DNA of 51,089 bases from Deltaproteobacteria bacterium (GCA_016875335.1 VGRO01000021.1:1-51089); one strand, 5' to 3'. Shown: positions 1 through 8,805, counted from the first letter of the stretch. The notes: a model not told the origin generated them from the letters alone. Numbers and translations are program-made.

Positions 1-1
1 C

Positions 2-112
2 AAGAGACGCCCCGAACGGGCGTATCCCCGCGCAGTCAAGGTCAAGATGAGCAACTACGCGCGCAAACGGCCCACCACGGCCCCTGCGCAGGAGGCGATC
101 AACAAAGCCTGA
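2..112 (+). CDS. C-terminal end of an IS4-type transposase (cut by window edge)
   Basis: The window opens inside a reading frame that ends at the TGA at 110-112. The visible 36 residues are very basic and contain VKVKMSNYARKRP. In my memory of IS4-family DDE transposases the extreme C-terminus often reads like '(S)-R-x-VK-x-KMSN-(Y/F)-x-x-KR', so this is most likely the tail of such a transposase. The 5' part lies outside the window, so whether the element is intact cannot be judged. A transposase here fits the inverted repeats and duplicated ATPase fragments that follow. The call rests on a short motif only. Confidence 0.55.
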   Translation, partial: KRRPERAYPRAVKVKMSNYARKRPTTAPAQEAINKA

Positions 113-442
113 TCACCAGCGCCGTTACGTCGCTGCATGGGGCGTCTGGCGATTTCGCAGCCCACGGCAGCAAGCTGGACCCTCGACGCCAGCCAAAAGG
201 GCCGGGTTTTCGGCAGCCAAATTGGCCACGCCACGGTGTTCGCGCGCGCAAACACCCGTGTTGGCGCACACGAACGTCCCCCGCTAACCTGGGGACTTGT
301 TCACGATTCTGCGAATCGCCCATGGAGGAACTGAGCTGGTTGGCGCAGAGCAAAGGCTTGAACTGGCAGGCGCGAGACGACGAACCAAGCGTAGCAGCTG
401 CAGTTGGGCGAATGCCGGCGCGGCGCCGGCACCGGGCTGCAA

Positions 443-467
443 CTTTTTGGGCGCGGCGCCCAAAAAG
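443..467. repeat. 12-bp perfect inverted repeat with 1-nt centre
   Basis: CTTTTTGGGCGC is followed by a single G and then its exact reverse complement GCGCCCAAAAAG. It can extrude as a cruciform or act as a terminator-like hairpin. The arm core TTTTTGGSCGC recurs in the larger inverted repeat at 625-689. Confidence 0.8.
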
Positions 468-624
468 CGGCGTCGGACGCCGCCCTTCGGGTTAGCATCC
501 CTTTCGCATCGGGCCCAACCGCGCCAACCGGAACGCCTTTCCTCACCGCACCGCGATCCGGCATCACACTGGCCCAGTGGCACGGCGCCAGCGCGCGAGG
601 GACCGTCACGCGAATGCGCGGAGA

Positions 625-689
625 CCCGTTTTTGGCCGCACCTCAATGACGTGACCACCACAGTCGACGTTCCGGCGGCCAAAAACGGG
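625..689. repeat. 15-bp perfect inverted repeat with 35-nt spacer
   Basis: The left arm CCCGTTTTTGGCCGC (625-639) is matched exactly by its reverse complement GCGGCCAAAAACGGG (675-689). Perfect 15-bp arms are unlikely by chance. The core resembles the 443-467 palindrome, so both may derive from one element type, possibly mobile-element ends or a terminator. Confidence 0.75.
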
Positions 690-904
690 GCTCCGGGAGG
701 GCGAACGGCAGTGAGCCCGAGTAGGGCCCGCTCCGGCCTCCGAGGCCGGACGCGCCCAAACCGGCACCCAGGCACCCCTGGCTACTTCCTCAACCCCGCA
801 CCAGCGCCACTGCCCGGCCCGACGCCCCCAGCGCCGCTTATGTGAATGGCATTGCGCCTAAGCGACCAACCCGCCCGCCCAATTCCCCCAGCCCGACCCG
901 CGCG

Positions 905-913
905 TGCTATCCT
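905..913 (+). promoter_or_regulatory. Candidate extended -10 promoter of the AAA ATPase gene
   Basis: TGCTATCCT fits the extended -10 pattern TGnTATnnT about 40 bases before the ATG at 954. The truncated second copy of the gene keeps the same element as TGTTATCCT at 11977-11985 in otherwise slightly diverged flanking sequence, which supports its being functional. No good -35 is seen. Confidence 0.45.
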
Positions 914-953
914 CGCGCCCCCGCCGCGCTTTCCGCGGCCCCGGTCGCCCGCA

Positions 954-2546
954 ATGGCCCGCCAGTTCAACACCGCCCACGCCAACCGCGCCGAGTGGCA
1001 CTACACCCTGCCGCCGTTGCAGCGCCTGCCGCCGGGCACCGAGCAACTGGTCCACGACCGTTTCTACTTCGTGCTGCACGCGCCGCGCCAGTCGGGCAAG
1101 ACGACCTGCGTGCTGGCGCTGGCCGACAAACTGCGGGCCGATGGGCGGTATGCGGTCATCGTCACCTCCCTGGAGTCCGCGCGGACCACGGTCACCGAAT
1201 CGGCCGCGATTGCGCGTGTGGTAATGCTTCTGCGCCTGGCCAGCGACCAACTGCCGCCCGATGAGGCGCCACCGCCGGAAGCCGAGGACGCGGCCTCAGA
1301 GCCTGGCTTGCGGCTCTATCGCTTCCTGAAGACCTGGAGCAAGGCCTTGCGCCGGCCCTTGGTGCTTTTCTTGGATGAGATCGACACCTTGGAGAATGAC
1401 GGACTCATCTCGGTACTTAGCCAACTGCGGATGGGCTACGCCGAGCGCCCCACCGCCTTCCCGCAAAGCGTGTGCATCTTCGGCATGCGCGACGTGCGCG
1501 ACTACAAGGTGGCGTCGGGCGGGTCGGAGCGGCTGGGCACGGCGAGCCCGTTCAACATCAAGCGCGAGTCCATCCCAGTGCGCATGTTTTCGCGCGAAGA
1601 GATCGCCGCGTTGTACGCCCAACACACCGCTGAGACCGGCCAAGCATTCACGGAGGCCACCATTGACCGCGTGCTGGAACTGACCGGCGGCCAGCCGCTG
1701 CTGGTCAACGCGCTTGCCAACGACGTGGTCAGCGGACAAGGCTGGCGTGGCGCCATCGACGTACCGCAAATCGACGCCGCCAAGGAGCGCATCATTCTGG
1801 CATGGGGCACCCATTTCGACAGCCTGATGGCGCGGTTGCGCGAAGACCGCGTGCGGCGGGTGTTGGAGCCCATCATCGCCGGCAGCGACGTCACCTACGC
1901 CGATTGGGAAGACGACCGCTATTGCCGGGACATCGGCCTCATCACCGGCCCTGTGGGCGACATTGCCAACCCCATCTATCGCGAAGTGATCGCGCGCAGT
2001 CTCGCAGCCAAACACCAGCGCGACCTGCGCATCGTCCAAGGCCGCTGGACCCGCGACGACGGCGGCCTGGACATCGACGGTTTGCGCGCTGCGTTCCAGA
2101 ACTTCTGGCAGGAACACGGCGAGGGCTTCGTGAAAAGCGAAGAATACCACGAAGTGGCCGCCCAGTTGGTGGTCATGGGCTTCTTGCAGCGTGTGGTCAA
2201 CGGCGGCGGCCAGGTCGAGCGTGAGTACGCCGCGGGCGTCAAGCGGATGGACATCCTGGTCAAGTGGCCGCGCAAACCGGCGGATGGCGCGGTCGACCTT
2301 TACGCCGACAACTTCGAGCGCCACCTTTTTGAGCTCAAGGTCTGGTACCAAGACAAGGCCGACCCGCTGCCGGCGGCGCTGGCCCAGGTCGACGAGTACG
2401 CCGCGCGTGTGCCGTGCGCGTCGGTGTCGGTGTTGGTGTTCGACCGCCGCAAGGCAACGGTTCGCAAGAAGTGGGCGAACCGAATGAAAGTGTTAGGCGA
2501 GGTGGGCAGCGCGCAGGGCGTGCCGGTTTGGGGTTGGCGGGGGTAG
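954..2546 (+). CDS. AAA-type ATPase with C-terminal PD-(D/E)xK-like domain
   Basis: A 530-residue ATP-binding protein. A P-loop variant APRQSGKTT lies at residues 43-51 and a Walker B strand VLFLDEID at about 137-144. A winged-helix-like middle region follows, and then a C-terminal region with DILVKW and, further on, HLFELKVWY. The spacing of D and ELK resembles the PD-(D/E)xK nuclease-like tails attached to this ATPase class. Such 'ATP-binding protein' genes often occur in multiple mobile copies; the cellular role is not known to me. I chose the ATG at 954 because the near-identical remnant at 12027 begins at the same codon and homology upstream is non-coding in character. The 5' part is duplicated at 12027-12247. 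Confidence 0.85.
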   Translation: MARQFNTAHANRAEWHYTLPPLQRLPPGTEQLVHDRFYFVLHAPRQSGKTTCVLALADKLRADGRYAVIVTSLESARTTVTESAAIARVVMLLRLASDQLPPDEAPPPEAEDAASEPGLRLYRFLKTWSKALRRPLVLFLDEIDTLENDGLISVLSQLRMGYAERPTAFPQSVCIFGMRDVRDYKVASGGSERLGTASPFNIKRESIPVRMFSREEIAALYAQHTAETGQAFTEATIDRVLELTGGQPLLVNALANDVVSGQGWRGAIDVPQIDAAKERIILAWGTHFDSLMARLREDRVRRVLEPIIAGSDVTYADWEDDRYCRDIGLITGPVGDIANPIYREVIARSLAAKHQRDLRIVQGRWTRDDGGLDIDGLRAAFQNFWQEHGEGFVKSEEYHEVAAQLVVMGFLQRVVNGGGQVEREYAAGVKRMDILVKWPRKPADGAVDLYADNFERHLFELKVWYQDKADPLPAALAQVDEYAARVPCASVSVLVFDRRKATVRKKWANRMKVLGEVGSAQGVPVWGWRG

Positions 2547-2719
2547 CGTCTGGCGCTGACTGGCGAGCTTGCCACGACGTTGCGCGGGTCTTCAGGAGGC
2601 TCCGCCGCTCAGGGACTGACGCAGGGACCAGGTTGACTTGGGGGACAGGGTGGGCTTGGGCACGGGGCACCTTTGGGTGACCGCACGTGCGACCTGGCGT
2701 GCCGTGCGCATTGGGGCAT

Positions 2720-2777
2720 GGTCACGTGTGGCCGACCGAGGCGGTCACGTGACCAGACGTTGGCGGTCACAGTGACC
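2720..2777. promoter_or_regulatory. Upstream triple-palindrome array (activator binding sites, copy 1)
   Basis: Three related palindromes are spaced about 23 bases centre to centre: GGTCACGTGTGGCC (2720-2733), perfect GGTCACGTGACC (2743-2754) and GGTCACAGTGACC (2765-2777). The same three-site layout with the same spacing occurs at 4287-4344 before the sigma-54 promoter. Probable binding sites for the Fis-type helix-turn-helix of the activator at 3210, perhaps for autoregulation. I see no -24/-12 promoter between this array and the activator gene. Confidence 0.65.
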
Positions 2778-2840
2778 TGCGCCAGGCCTCAGAGAGGCAA
2801 GCTAGTGATTGCCCGCGGTTGTCGCTGCACGGGCCAAACG

Positions 2841-3047
2841 CACGGACGGTGACCCGGCTGCGGATGCCCCGCAGTACCACGGACACCGCGACCAGGCGAG
2901 CGCTTCAGCGTCAGCCGGCCGCGCCGGACAGGCGCAGGCCCAGGTGCAGGTTCAGTCGCCCGTCCGATGGCACGCCTCGCCCGGCAGGGCGTCGTGGTGT
3001 CGCCGCAGCCTCGCAAGACGCTGATCTCCATCCGTCGGGGCCAGACC
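2841..3047. repeat. 207-base dispersed repeat, copy A
   Basis: Matches 12611-12817 in direct orientation with three mismatches by eye. It contains a core (2881-2931) ending in a CCGGC-CGC-GCCGG hairpin followed by a run of CAGG-type short repeats. Related cores recur at 41415-41465 and 43926-43975. Both long copies sit downstream of an ATPase gene copy. Confidence 0.85.
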
Positions 3048-3209
3048 GAATTTTGCGATGCGTACCCGCGCTCCGCCCAAGCCGTTGACCGCGCTGGCGC
3101 GGCCTTGCTAGCCTGCCGCCGTGCGTTTCCCCGGCGCACGCGACTGCGGCTTTGCGGCTGCGGGCGCACCAAGGGGGCCGTGTGCCCCGCGACCGCCACC
3201 GGGGGACCC

Positions 3210-4373
3210 ATGGCCAAGCACGACCAAGCAAGCGCACGCTCGTCTTTGGATTTGGCTGTCGCCAGCGTCTTGCTCGGCAAGGCCGCACCTGCCGTCGCGG
3301 CAGCCGCAGCCCACGACGCTCCGCTTTTACTCTGTGGCGAAACCGGTTCCGGCAAGGGTGTCGCTGCGCAGGCCGTACATGCGCAAAGCCGCCGGCGGAG
3401 TGGGCCCTTCGTCGTCGTCAATTGCGCGTCGCTCACGCCCGAGATGGCCGCGAGCACACTTTTCGGCCACCGTCGCGGCGCATTCACTGGTGCGGTTGCA
3501 GACCACGCTGGCGCGTTTTCGCGGGCGCACTGTGGGACACTGTTTCTGGACGAAATCGGCGAACTGCCGATTGCTGTCCAGCCTCAATTGCTCCGTGCCG
3601 TCGAGGCCGGCGTAGTCGCTGCGCTCGGATGCCGCAACGAACTGCCGGTGGACGTGCGCCTCATCTGTGCCACCCATGTCGACCTGCCTGCTGCGGTACA
3701 TGCCGGCCGCTTTCGGGCTGATCTGCTGGAGCGTATCGCCGATGAAGTTTTGACCCTGGCACCGCTGCGCGATCGCCTCGCCGAACTGCCCGCCCTCGCA
3801 GCCACCATGCAGGCCAAGGCCAAGTATGCCCCCCCCCTCATACTATGGAGCGACGCCCTTGTTCGGATGCGCGGTTACTCCTGGCCCGGCAACCTCCGCG
3901 AGCTTGACAAGACCCTGGCGCGCGTAGCCCGTCGTCGTACGCCAGGCGACCTGAGCCCGGTGTGCGCGGCGGAGTTGGTCTTCGGGTTGCTCGGCGCTGC
4001 CGGGGCTGTGACGCCGACCAGCCCGACCGCAGCGGTCGAATCGTCATCGCCACCCCACTGGTCAGCCGCTGCGACAGAGGCCGTCTTGGATTCTCGGACC
4101 GCAGGCGCAGCGCGCGCGAAAAACCACAGCCAACGAACACTGCGCTTGGAGGCGCACGCCGTGGATGCTGCGATCGAGCGCCATGCCGGCAACCGCACCA
4201 GGGCCGCGGCCGACCTGGGCGTCGACCGCACATCGCTGTTGCGGTGGTTGCGGCGGCGCCCTGGTTCGCGAGGCGAGGCGGGGTCTGGTCACGTGTGGCC
4301 GAACCAAGGAGTCACGTGGCCAGGCGGCAGCGGTCACTGTGACCGTGGCGATGGTCCGGATGACGATATGTAG
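3210..4373 (+). CDS. Sigma-54-dependent transcriptional activator (no sensory domain)
   Basis: A 387-residue bacterial enhancer-binding protein. The AAA+ domain starts almost at the N-terminus: Walker A GETGSGKG (43-50), the sigma-54-contacting GAFTGA loop (90-95), Walker [13 protein letters not shown] (109-120), the arginine-finger segment RFRADLLER (167-175) and WPGNLREL (225-232). A Fis-type helix-turn-helix lies at about 317-350 ([20 protein letters not shown]). There is no receiver, GAF, PAS or FHA domain, so activity may be set by an interacting partner, as for PspF-like proteins. The ATG at 3210 follows GGGGGACCC. The 3' end of the gene overlaps the palindromes preceding the -24/-12 promoter, indicating local control of the downstream operon. 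Confidence 0.92.
   Translation: MAKHDQASARSSLDLAVASVLLGKAAPAVAAAAAHDAPLLLCGETGSGKGVAAQAVHAQSRRRSGPFVVVNCASLTPEMAASTLFGHRRGAFTGAVADHAGAFSRAHCGTLFLDEIGELPIAVQPQLLRAVEAGVVAALGCRNELPVDVRLICATHVDLPAAVHAGRFRADLLERIADEVLTLAPLRDRLAELPALAATMQAKAKYAPPLILWSDALVRMRGYSWPGNLRELDKTLARVARRRTPGDLSPVCAAELVFGLLGAAGAVTPTSPTAAVESSSPPHWSAAATEAVLDSRTAGAARAKNHSQRTLRLEAHAVDAAIERHAGNRTRAAADLGVDRTSLLRWLRRRPGSRGEAGSGHVWPNQGVTWPGGSGHCDRGDGPDDDM
4287..4344. promoter_or_regulatory. Triple-palindrome enhancer array of the sigma-54 promoter
   Basis: GGTCACGTGTGGCC (4287-4300), AGTCACGTGGCC (4310-4321) and GGTCACTGTGACC (4332-4344) have centres about 23 bases apart, the same layout as at 2720-2777. The array lies roughly 90-145 bases upstream of the expected start site of the promoter at 4406-4420, the usual distance for enhancer sites. 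It is embedded in the last codons of the activator gene. Confidence 0.7.
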
Positions 4374-4405
4374 CGATTCCAGATAGTTGCGTGCTGAAAG
4401 GCAGC

Positions 4406-4420
4406 TGGCACGGTTCTTGC
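4406..4420 (+). promoter_or_regulatory. Sigma-54 (-24/-12) promoter
   Basis: TGGCACG-GTTC-TTGC matches the sigma-54 consensus TGGCACG-N4-TTGC at every defined position, with the correct GG-to-GC spacing. Transcription would start near 4432, about 40 bases before the ATG at 4471. It lies directly between a sigma-54 activator gene and the genes it would control, with enhancer palindromes just upstream. Confidence 0.88.
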
Positions 4421-4470
4421 CCAGGTCTTTCGGCGTCGCGCGGTACAGCCGGCGCGGCGGAGGTGAGCGC

Positions 4471-6141
4471 ATGTACCCTGTTACCGCAGTCGAAGGCGCC
4501 GTCGGCGAGCGCCTCGTGGTTCTGGCCTTGACCTCGGTGAAGTTCGAACTCGCGAAGTACGCCAACAAGCTGAGCAACGTGACCACGTTCGAGTGGACCT
4601 TCGACTGGGGCGACGGCGACATCACGTCCGGCGTGTACGCGCCGGCTACGCCCGATACCACGCACAAGTGGACATCGCCAGGTGAGTACGAGGTCCAACT
4701 CCAGACGGTGATCGGCGGTGCGCTGCAGTCGTTTTCGTGGCGGGTGAGCGTGGTCTGGGACCGAACGCACACCACCGGTGCCCAGGCAACGCCTTGGGTC
4801 GCCGTTGCGCACACTTCACTTCGTGACGACAACAATCGATTTCGCCACTTGGTTTGCCTGCGCCCAGGCAACAGCAACCCGATCGAAACGACAGACGGCA
4901 GCGCACTGGAGGTCGGGCAGTGGGGCACGCCAACAGCCGTTGCGTTTGATGACAGCAACAGCTCCGTGCGCATCGCGCTCGACGACGCCCTGCTGCGCCT
5001 TCAGGCCGCGTTCGCCTACTCGCTCGGACGCTTGCCGTTCCCTCAAGACCGCATCGACGCCGCGGTTTCCCTGGCCTTTCCGCTGGACCAAATCTGCATG
5101 GGGACAAACGACGGATTTCGGCAATTCGTGGCCCTGCTCGAGATGAACTGGCGGCAGGCGGCCATCGATTTTGCGCAGGGGCTTGACTGGCCCTCACTGG
5201 CATCGCTGACGCAGTTGATCGCGCTCAATGCGATGACGCTCGATACCTTGGACACCATGCCGTGGGCGGTGGCGGCCTTTGCAGGCGCAGGCGATCGATC
5301 AGTCCGCATGGCGGAAGTGATGCGCTGGAACGAGTACGCCCTGCGTGAACTGGACGACAACCAGACCGCGGCCAATGTGCCGGTGTGGTCATGGCGCCGG
5401 CAGGTCCAGCAGCGCCTGGAACCGTTGCCCAGGGCACACTGGGAGACCGTATGGCTTTGGGAAGCTGCCCAAGTAGCGAGTCAGGTTGGCTCACTGTTGC
5501 TCGATCGCCTCGGCAGCGTCGGTGCACCCGCCAGCGCGACGATCGCGCTGTTCGCCAACCCAGAAACGCGTCAGGTGACGCTGCGGGTTCAAGGCGACCC
5601 GGCGTATCTGCCGTTCTGGGCGGTGTTGCAGGTCGGGCCGACCGCCTCGCCAGACGTCGCCATCACCGCGCAGCAGATGGCAAGCGACGCGGACCTGCGC
5701 GGCGGTGACCATGTCGCTGGGCGGGCCGTGCTGGTGTGCAATACTGCGCCGGCGCCGGAGCCGCCCAGTACTCGGGCCATGCCGCCCTACACATGGGATG
5801 TGGGCCGCGCGCTCGCCGCTTTCGATTCGAACGCGGTCCAGGGGCAGCCTGTTTTCGATGACGTGGTCGCTGAACAAGTGCGGCTCTCGACCCAGCAAGT
5901 GGGGCAAGCGATCACGACTGCGCTGATGCAGGATGGCGCAGTCCGCCGCACATTCGCTGCAGCCGGCGACAACTACCTCGTCGACATCGTCCGCCCGGCA
6001 ATGCCATTGCCGGACCCGCTCAAGATGCGGACCGGGATTCGGCCGCACGCTTTGATGAACCTGCTCGGAGCCGCCGGTCGCCACGTTGGCGGTTCTGCGG
6101 TCAGTTTGGGCGGTCTGAACGCCGCCATGCGGCCGCGGTAA
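4471..6141 (+). CDS. PKD-domain protein, first gene of the sigma-54 operon
   Basis: A 556-residue protein. Near residues 35-90 it shows a PKD-like beta-sandwich with the hallmark FDWGDGD followed by a GEYEVQLQT strand. The rest (about 95-556) is mixed alpha/beta without a motif I recognise; there is no signal peptide or membrane segment, so it probably acts in the cytoplasm or leaves by a leaderless route. The ATG at 4471 has a strong ribosome binding site (GGAGGTGAGCGC); an in-frame earlier ATG at 4387 would precede the promoter. The next gene begins 21 bases downstream. Function unknown; PKD domains usually mediate protein or glycan contacts. Confidence 0.88.
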   Translation: MYPVTAVEGAVGERLVVLALTSVKFELAKYANKLSNVTTFEWTFDWGDGDITSGVYAPATPDTTHKWTSPGEYEVQLQTVIGGALQSFSWRVSVVWDRTHTTGAQATPWVAVAHTSLRDDNNRFRHLVCLRPGNSNPIETTDGSALEVGQWGTPTAVAFDDSNSSVRIALDDALLRLQAAFAYSLGRLPFPQDRIDAAVSLAFPLDQICMGTNDGFRQFVALLEMNWRQAAIDFAQGLDWPSLASLTQLIALNAMTLDTLDTMPWAVAAFAGAGDRSVRMAEVMRWNEYALRELDDNQTAANVPVWSWRRQVQQRLEPLPRAHWETVWLWEAAQVASQVGSLLLDRLGSVGAPASATIALFANPETRQVTLRVQGDPAYLPFWAVLQVGPTASPDVAITAQQMASDADLRGGDHVAGRAVLVCNTAPAPEPPSTRAMPPYTWDVGRALAAFDSNAVQGQPVFDDVVAEQVRLSTQQVGQAITTALMQDGAVRRTFAAAGDNYLVDIVRPAMPLPDPLKMRTGIRPHALMNLLGAAGRHVGGSAVSLGGLNAAMRPR

Positions 6142-6162
6142 CCAATCGAGCACGAGGGAGCC

Positions 6163-6558
6163 ATGAAATACATCAACGTACCGACGGGCGCGCTTGTCAG
6201 CGGCGCGAACCCACTTACCAAGGACGAACTCGGCAACCCGCTGCGAGTGGGCCACTGCCGCGGCGTCGTGATCGACGTTCGAGTGACTTCAATTTCCGGT
6301 GAGTCGCCAGAAGTCACGCCATTGGTCTTCGCCTTGCCGTCGACAGGATCGCGTGTTCCCCTCATCGTCGGAGCGGCGATCGCCACAACCAGCGCCATCC
6401 GGCTCACAGTCCTCCCTGAGGTCACGCCCGATCAAATGGCACCGACGACGCCAAAGGTTCAGGCCAGCGCGGCGATGACCGACCGCTTTGACATCGAACT
6501 CGTGCTCGCTGCGGGCACGACAGCCACGGTCGAAGTCGGCGTGGCGCTGGTACCATAA
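6163..6558 (+). CDS. Small beta-rich protein of the sigma-54 operon
   Basis: 131 residues with no family I recognise. It begins with ATG after GAGGGAGCC, a strong ribosome binding site, 21 bases after the PKD-domain gene. The sequence alternates hydrophobic and Thr/Ser/Val residues throughout (for example GTTATVEVGVALVP at the C-terminus), suggesting an all-beta sandwich such as a structural or assembly subunit. It contains one cysteine, no signal peptide and no charged catalytic cluster. The tight spacing argues that it is made together with its neighbours. Confidence 0.82.
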   Translation: MKYINVPTGALVSGANPLTKDELGNPLRVGHCRGVVIDVRVTSISGESPEVTPLVFALPSTGSRVPLIVGAAIATTSAIRLTVLPEVTPDQMAPTTPKVQASAAMTDRFDIELVLAAGTTATVEVGVALVP

Positions 6559-6618
6559 CTTCCGCGTGTGCCAACCGCCTCGCCCAGCTGCATTGGCCCT
6601 CAGTAGCAGGACAAGCCC

Positions 6619-8757
6619 ATGCCCCCCAAGACCGCAGACCCAGGCTTTGACAACCACGCGCAGGAACCTTTCTGCGGTCGCACTTTGGGCAACCCCGTCC
6701 AAGTGCCGCAACAGCCGACGCAGGTCGTGCGCCTGGTCCAGTTCTATCGGGCCACGTCGACCAAGGCCGAGCAGGTGACCGTCGATCAAGCGCTGCCGGG
6801 TGTGAGCAAGGTCGACATCGAAACCCACGCCGGCCTGCTGTATCGCTACCGCCAAATCTGGCAGTTGCGCAAGGTCGAGATTGGCGATCTGGTGTCGCAG
6901 CTCTCGCTCGCGCCAGGCGAACAGGTCGAACTCGCCGTCGAGCGGTTCGAGCGGCGGTCCATGGAACAGTCGCGCGAGGACACGACGCAGATGGACCAGT
7001 CGACCGAGTCCACCTCGGCCGATCGTGAGGCTTTGTCGGTCACACAGACAGCCGCGCGTGCAAATCAGTGGTCGGTGAGCGGCACCTTGAGCTACGGTGT
7101 GGCCGGCGCCGGGCCTTCGGCCTCCGTCACTGCGAGCTACGGCGAACAGGCCAGCAATGCGCTCACCAATACCGTCAACAGTGTGCATGAACAAACGCGC
7201 AAGGCTGCGACGGCACTCAAGACCCAGACCAAGATCGCCGTGAAGGCGACGACCAAGACGACGACCAAGACGACGCAAACCCGCAAGATCGGCAACCCAA
7301 GCGAAACACAGACTTTGCAGATTTGGGGATATGAACTCTACAAGAACTTTCGGGTGGCCACCGCGGTCGATACCGTGGAGCCGGCCCTGCTGGTGCGCGT
7401 TCGACCGCTATCGTTTGACAGCCAGTTCCTAGTGACACGATCGGGGTTCTTGCGGGAGGCGCTGTTTGATGCCGCGCTCCAAGACGTCTTGGATGATGCG
7501 ATTGGCGCGGCGCGGCAGATGGGGCCTTTGGCCGGAGGCGGCAAGGCGGTCGACCAGATCGAGATTGACGCGCTGACTGCGTTGCTTCTCGGCGGCACGG
7601 TGGACGTTGGGTATGCCGTTGGTGCGGCTAGCCTGCCGGATCCTAAGCTGGGCTCGAAATCCAGTATTGACGAGTACGACGCGTGGGTATCGGTCGGGCT
7701 AGGGCCGCTGTTTGCGCAATGGGCGTACCTCAAACTGCTTTGGCAGGCCCACTTCGACTACGTGAACACGCTGAAGAAGATGAGCAAGTCTGCTGTGCCG
7801 GAGCCGACCATTTGGAGCGTGAACCAAGTTGGCCTGCTGCGCGAGTTCGCACGTTCCGCCAAGGCTACGGCCAACCCGGACGCACTCAAGGCGCTGCTGG
7901 GAGGCGCCGTAGACGGAACAGGCGCCGCCGCGAAACAAAAACCGAACGATCCTGGCAGCCTGCTGGCGCGGGTCGTCGTCCAGTTCATGATGGCCATTGA
8001 CACGCTGCTCGGTCCGACAGAGGATGCAACCAGCGGGGGGCCATCCCCAGGTGCGCGTGCCAGTTTGCAGTCTGTGTTGGACCATCTGAATGACTACGCC
8101 GACCACTACACCGGCCGCTACTTGCGCTGGATCGAGCGGGCCGTCGGGCGCGAGTTCCTTGGTCGGATGGTCAATGCCGTGCTCCACGGCGCGACAGGGA
8201 TCGACAAGTTCAGTGCGTACTTTCCGTTCCAAGACGCTTACCGCCTGGACGACCTCCAGGTCAACGGCTGCAACATCTTGTTGCCTGTTCGCCTGAACTT
8301 GACGGAGTTGAACAGCAACGCCTCGCTGCAAGACTCGATACCGGCTGCCTTGGCAATCCAAATGAACGAGGCGCTCAAGGCGGCGGGCGAGTTGTCGCAA
8401 TGCGGATCTGCGGTCGACTCCTTGGTGGCGGAGGCGATGGCGCAACCCGATGCGCAGGCAGGACTTGCCGAATTGGTGAGCAGCGTGAAGGCCATCGCCA
8501 AAGTCGGCGGACTACAGGGCTTTGGGTCAGGGCAACAGGCGAGCAATGGGACGAGTGGCGGCGAAGGAAAGCCGGGTGTTGCGCCGCTTACGATCCTTGG
8601 CGGCTCGTCAAATAAGGCAGCGGCAGAGCAGCAGAAAGCACCACCCCCGGTTTCCGATTCTGCGCTCATGAAGATCAACCCCAAGGATCTGTTGCAGGTT
8701 GCCGACGACGTGCGGGTCGTCATCGATGGAGTGCACCTTGTGGCCGGGTTTGCATAG
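6619..8757 (+). CDS. Large protein with Thr/Lys-rich linker, sigma-54 operon
   Basis: 712 residues, family not recognised. The N-terminal third carries SLAPGEQVELAVERFERR (about 96-113). A Ser/Thr/Gln/Glu-rich amphipathic stretch follows (about 114-150), then a small glycine/serine beta segment (about 152-178) and a conspicuous Lys-Thr tract (about 205-225, KATTKTTTKTTQTRK). The C-terminal half (about 240-700) is mostly helical with a Gly/Ser/Ala-rich linker near 640. There is no signal peptide or membrane segment. The layout suggests a scaffold or an elongated structural protein rather than an enzyme. Start ATG 6619 follows AGGACAAGCCC. Positioned between the small beta protein and the caspase-like gene. 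Confidence 0.85.
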   Translation: MPPKTADPGFDNHAQEPFCGRTLGNPVQVPQQPTQVVRLVQFYRATSTKAEQVTVDQALPGVSKVDIETHAGLLYRYRQIWQLRKVEIGDLVSQLSLAPGEQVELAVERFERRSMEQSREDTTQMDQSTESTSADREALSVTQTAARANQWSVSGTLSYGVAGAGPSASVTASYGEQASNALTNTVNSVHEQTRKAATALKTQTKIAVKATTKTTTKTTQTRKIGNPSETQTLQIWGYELYKNFRVATAVDTVEPALLVRVRPLSFDSQFLVTRSGFLREALFDAALQDVLDDAIGAARQMGPLAGGGKAVDQIEIDALTALLLGGTVDVGYAVGAASLPDPKLGSKSSIDEYDAWVSVGLGPLFAQWAYLKLLWQAHFDYVNTLKKMSKSAVPEPTIWSVNQVGLLREFARSAKATANPDALKALLGGAVDGTGAAAKQKPNDPGSLLARVVVQFMMAIDTLLGPTEDATSGGPSPGARASLQSVLDHLNDYADHYTGRYLRWIERAVGREFLGRMVNAVLHGATGIDKFSAYFPFQDAYRLDDLQVNGCNILLPVRLNLTELNSNASLQDSIPAALAIQMNEALKAAGELSQCGSAVDSLVAEAMAQPDAQAGLAELVSSVKAIAKVGGLQGFGSGQQASNGTSGGEGKPGVAPLTILGGSSNKAAAEQQKAPPPVSDSALMKINPKDLLQVADDVRVVIDGVHLVAGFA

Positions 8758-8805
8758 CACTCCCCGGCGAACTGCGCGGCGACCGGCCGGGTATCTGCTA
8801 CCGCA

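Larger units (their letters stand above)
113..880. other. Long gene-poor stretch after the transposase
   Basis: I see no convincing gene on either strand. Open frames exist but have the Arg/Pro/Ala-rich composition of GC-rich shadow frames and no ribosome binding sites. The stretch contains the inverted repeats annotated separately at 443-467 and 625-689. Confidence 0.6.
2547..3209. other. Regulatory/repeat region between ATPase and sigma-54 activator
   Basis: No gene is supported here. It holds a three-palindrome array (2720-2777) and one copy of the 207-base repeat (2841-3047). A reading frame in phase with the activator runs through the repeat from about 2967, but it has no ribosome binding site and the same peptide is read in the unrelated second copy, so I treat it as non-coding. 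Confidence 0.6.

Noticed and set aside
2967..3209. N-terminal extension of the sigma-54 activator
   Set aside because: The in-frame extension runs through the dispersed repeat, and the same peptide is found in the second repeat copy without the activator; the ATG at 3210 has a ribosome binding site.
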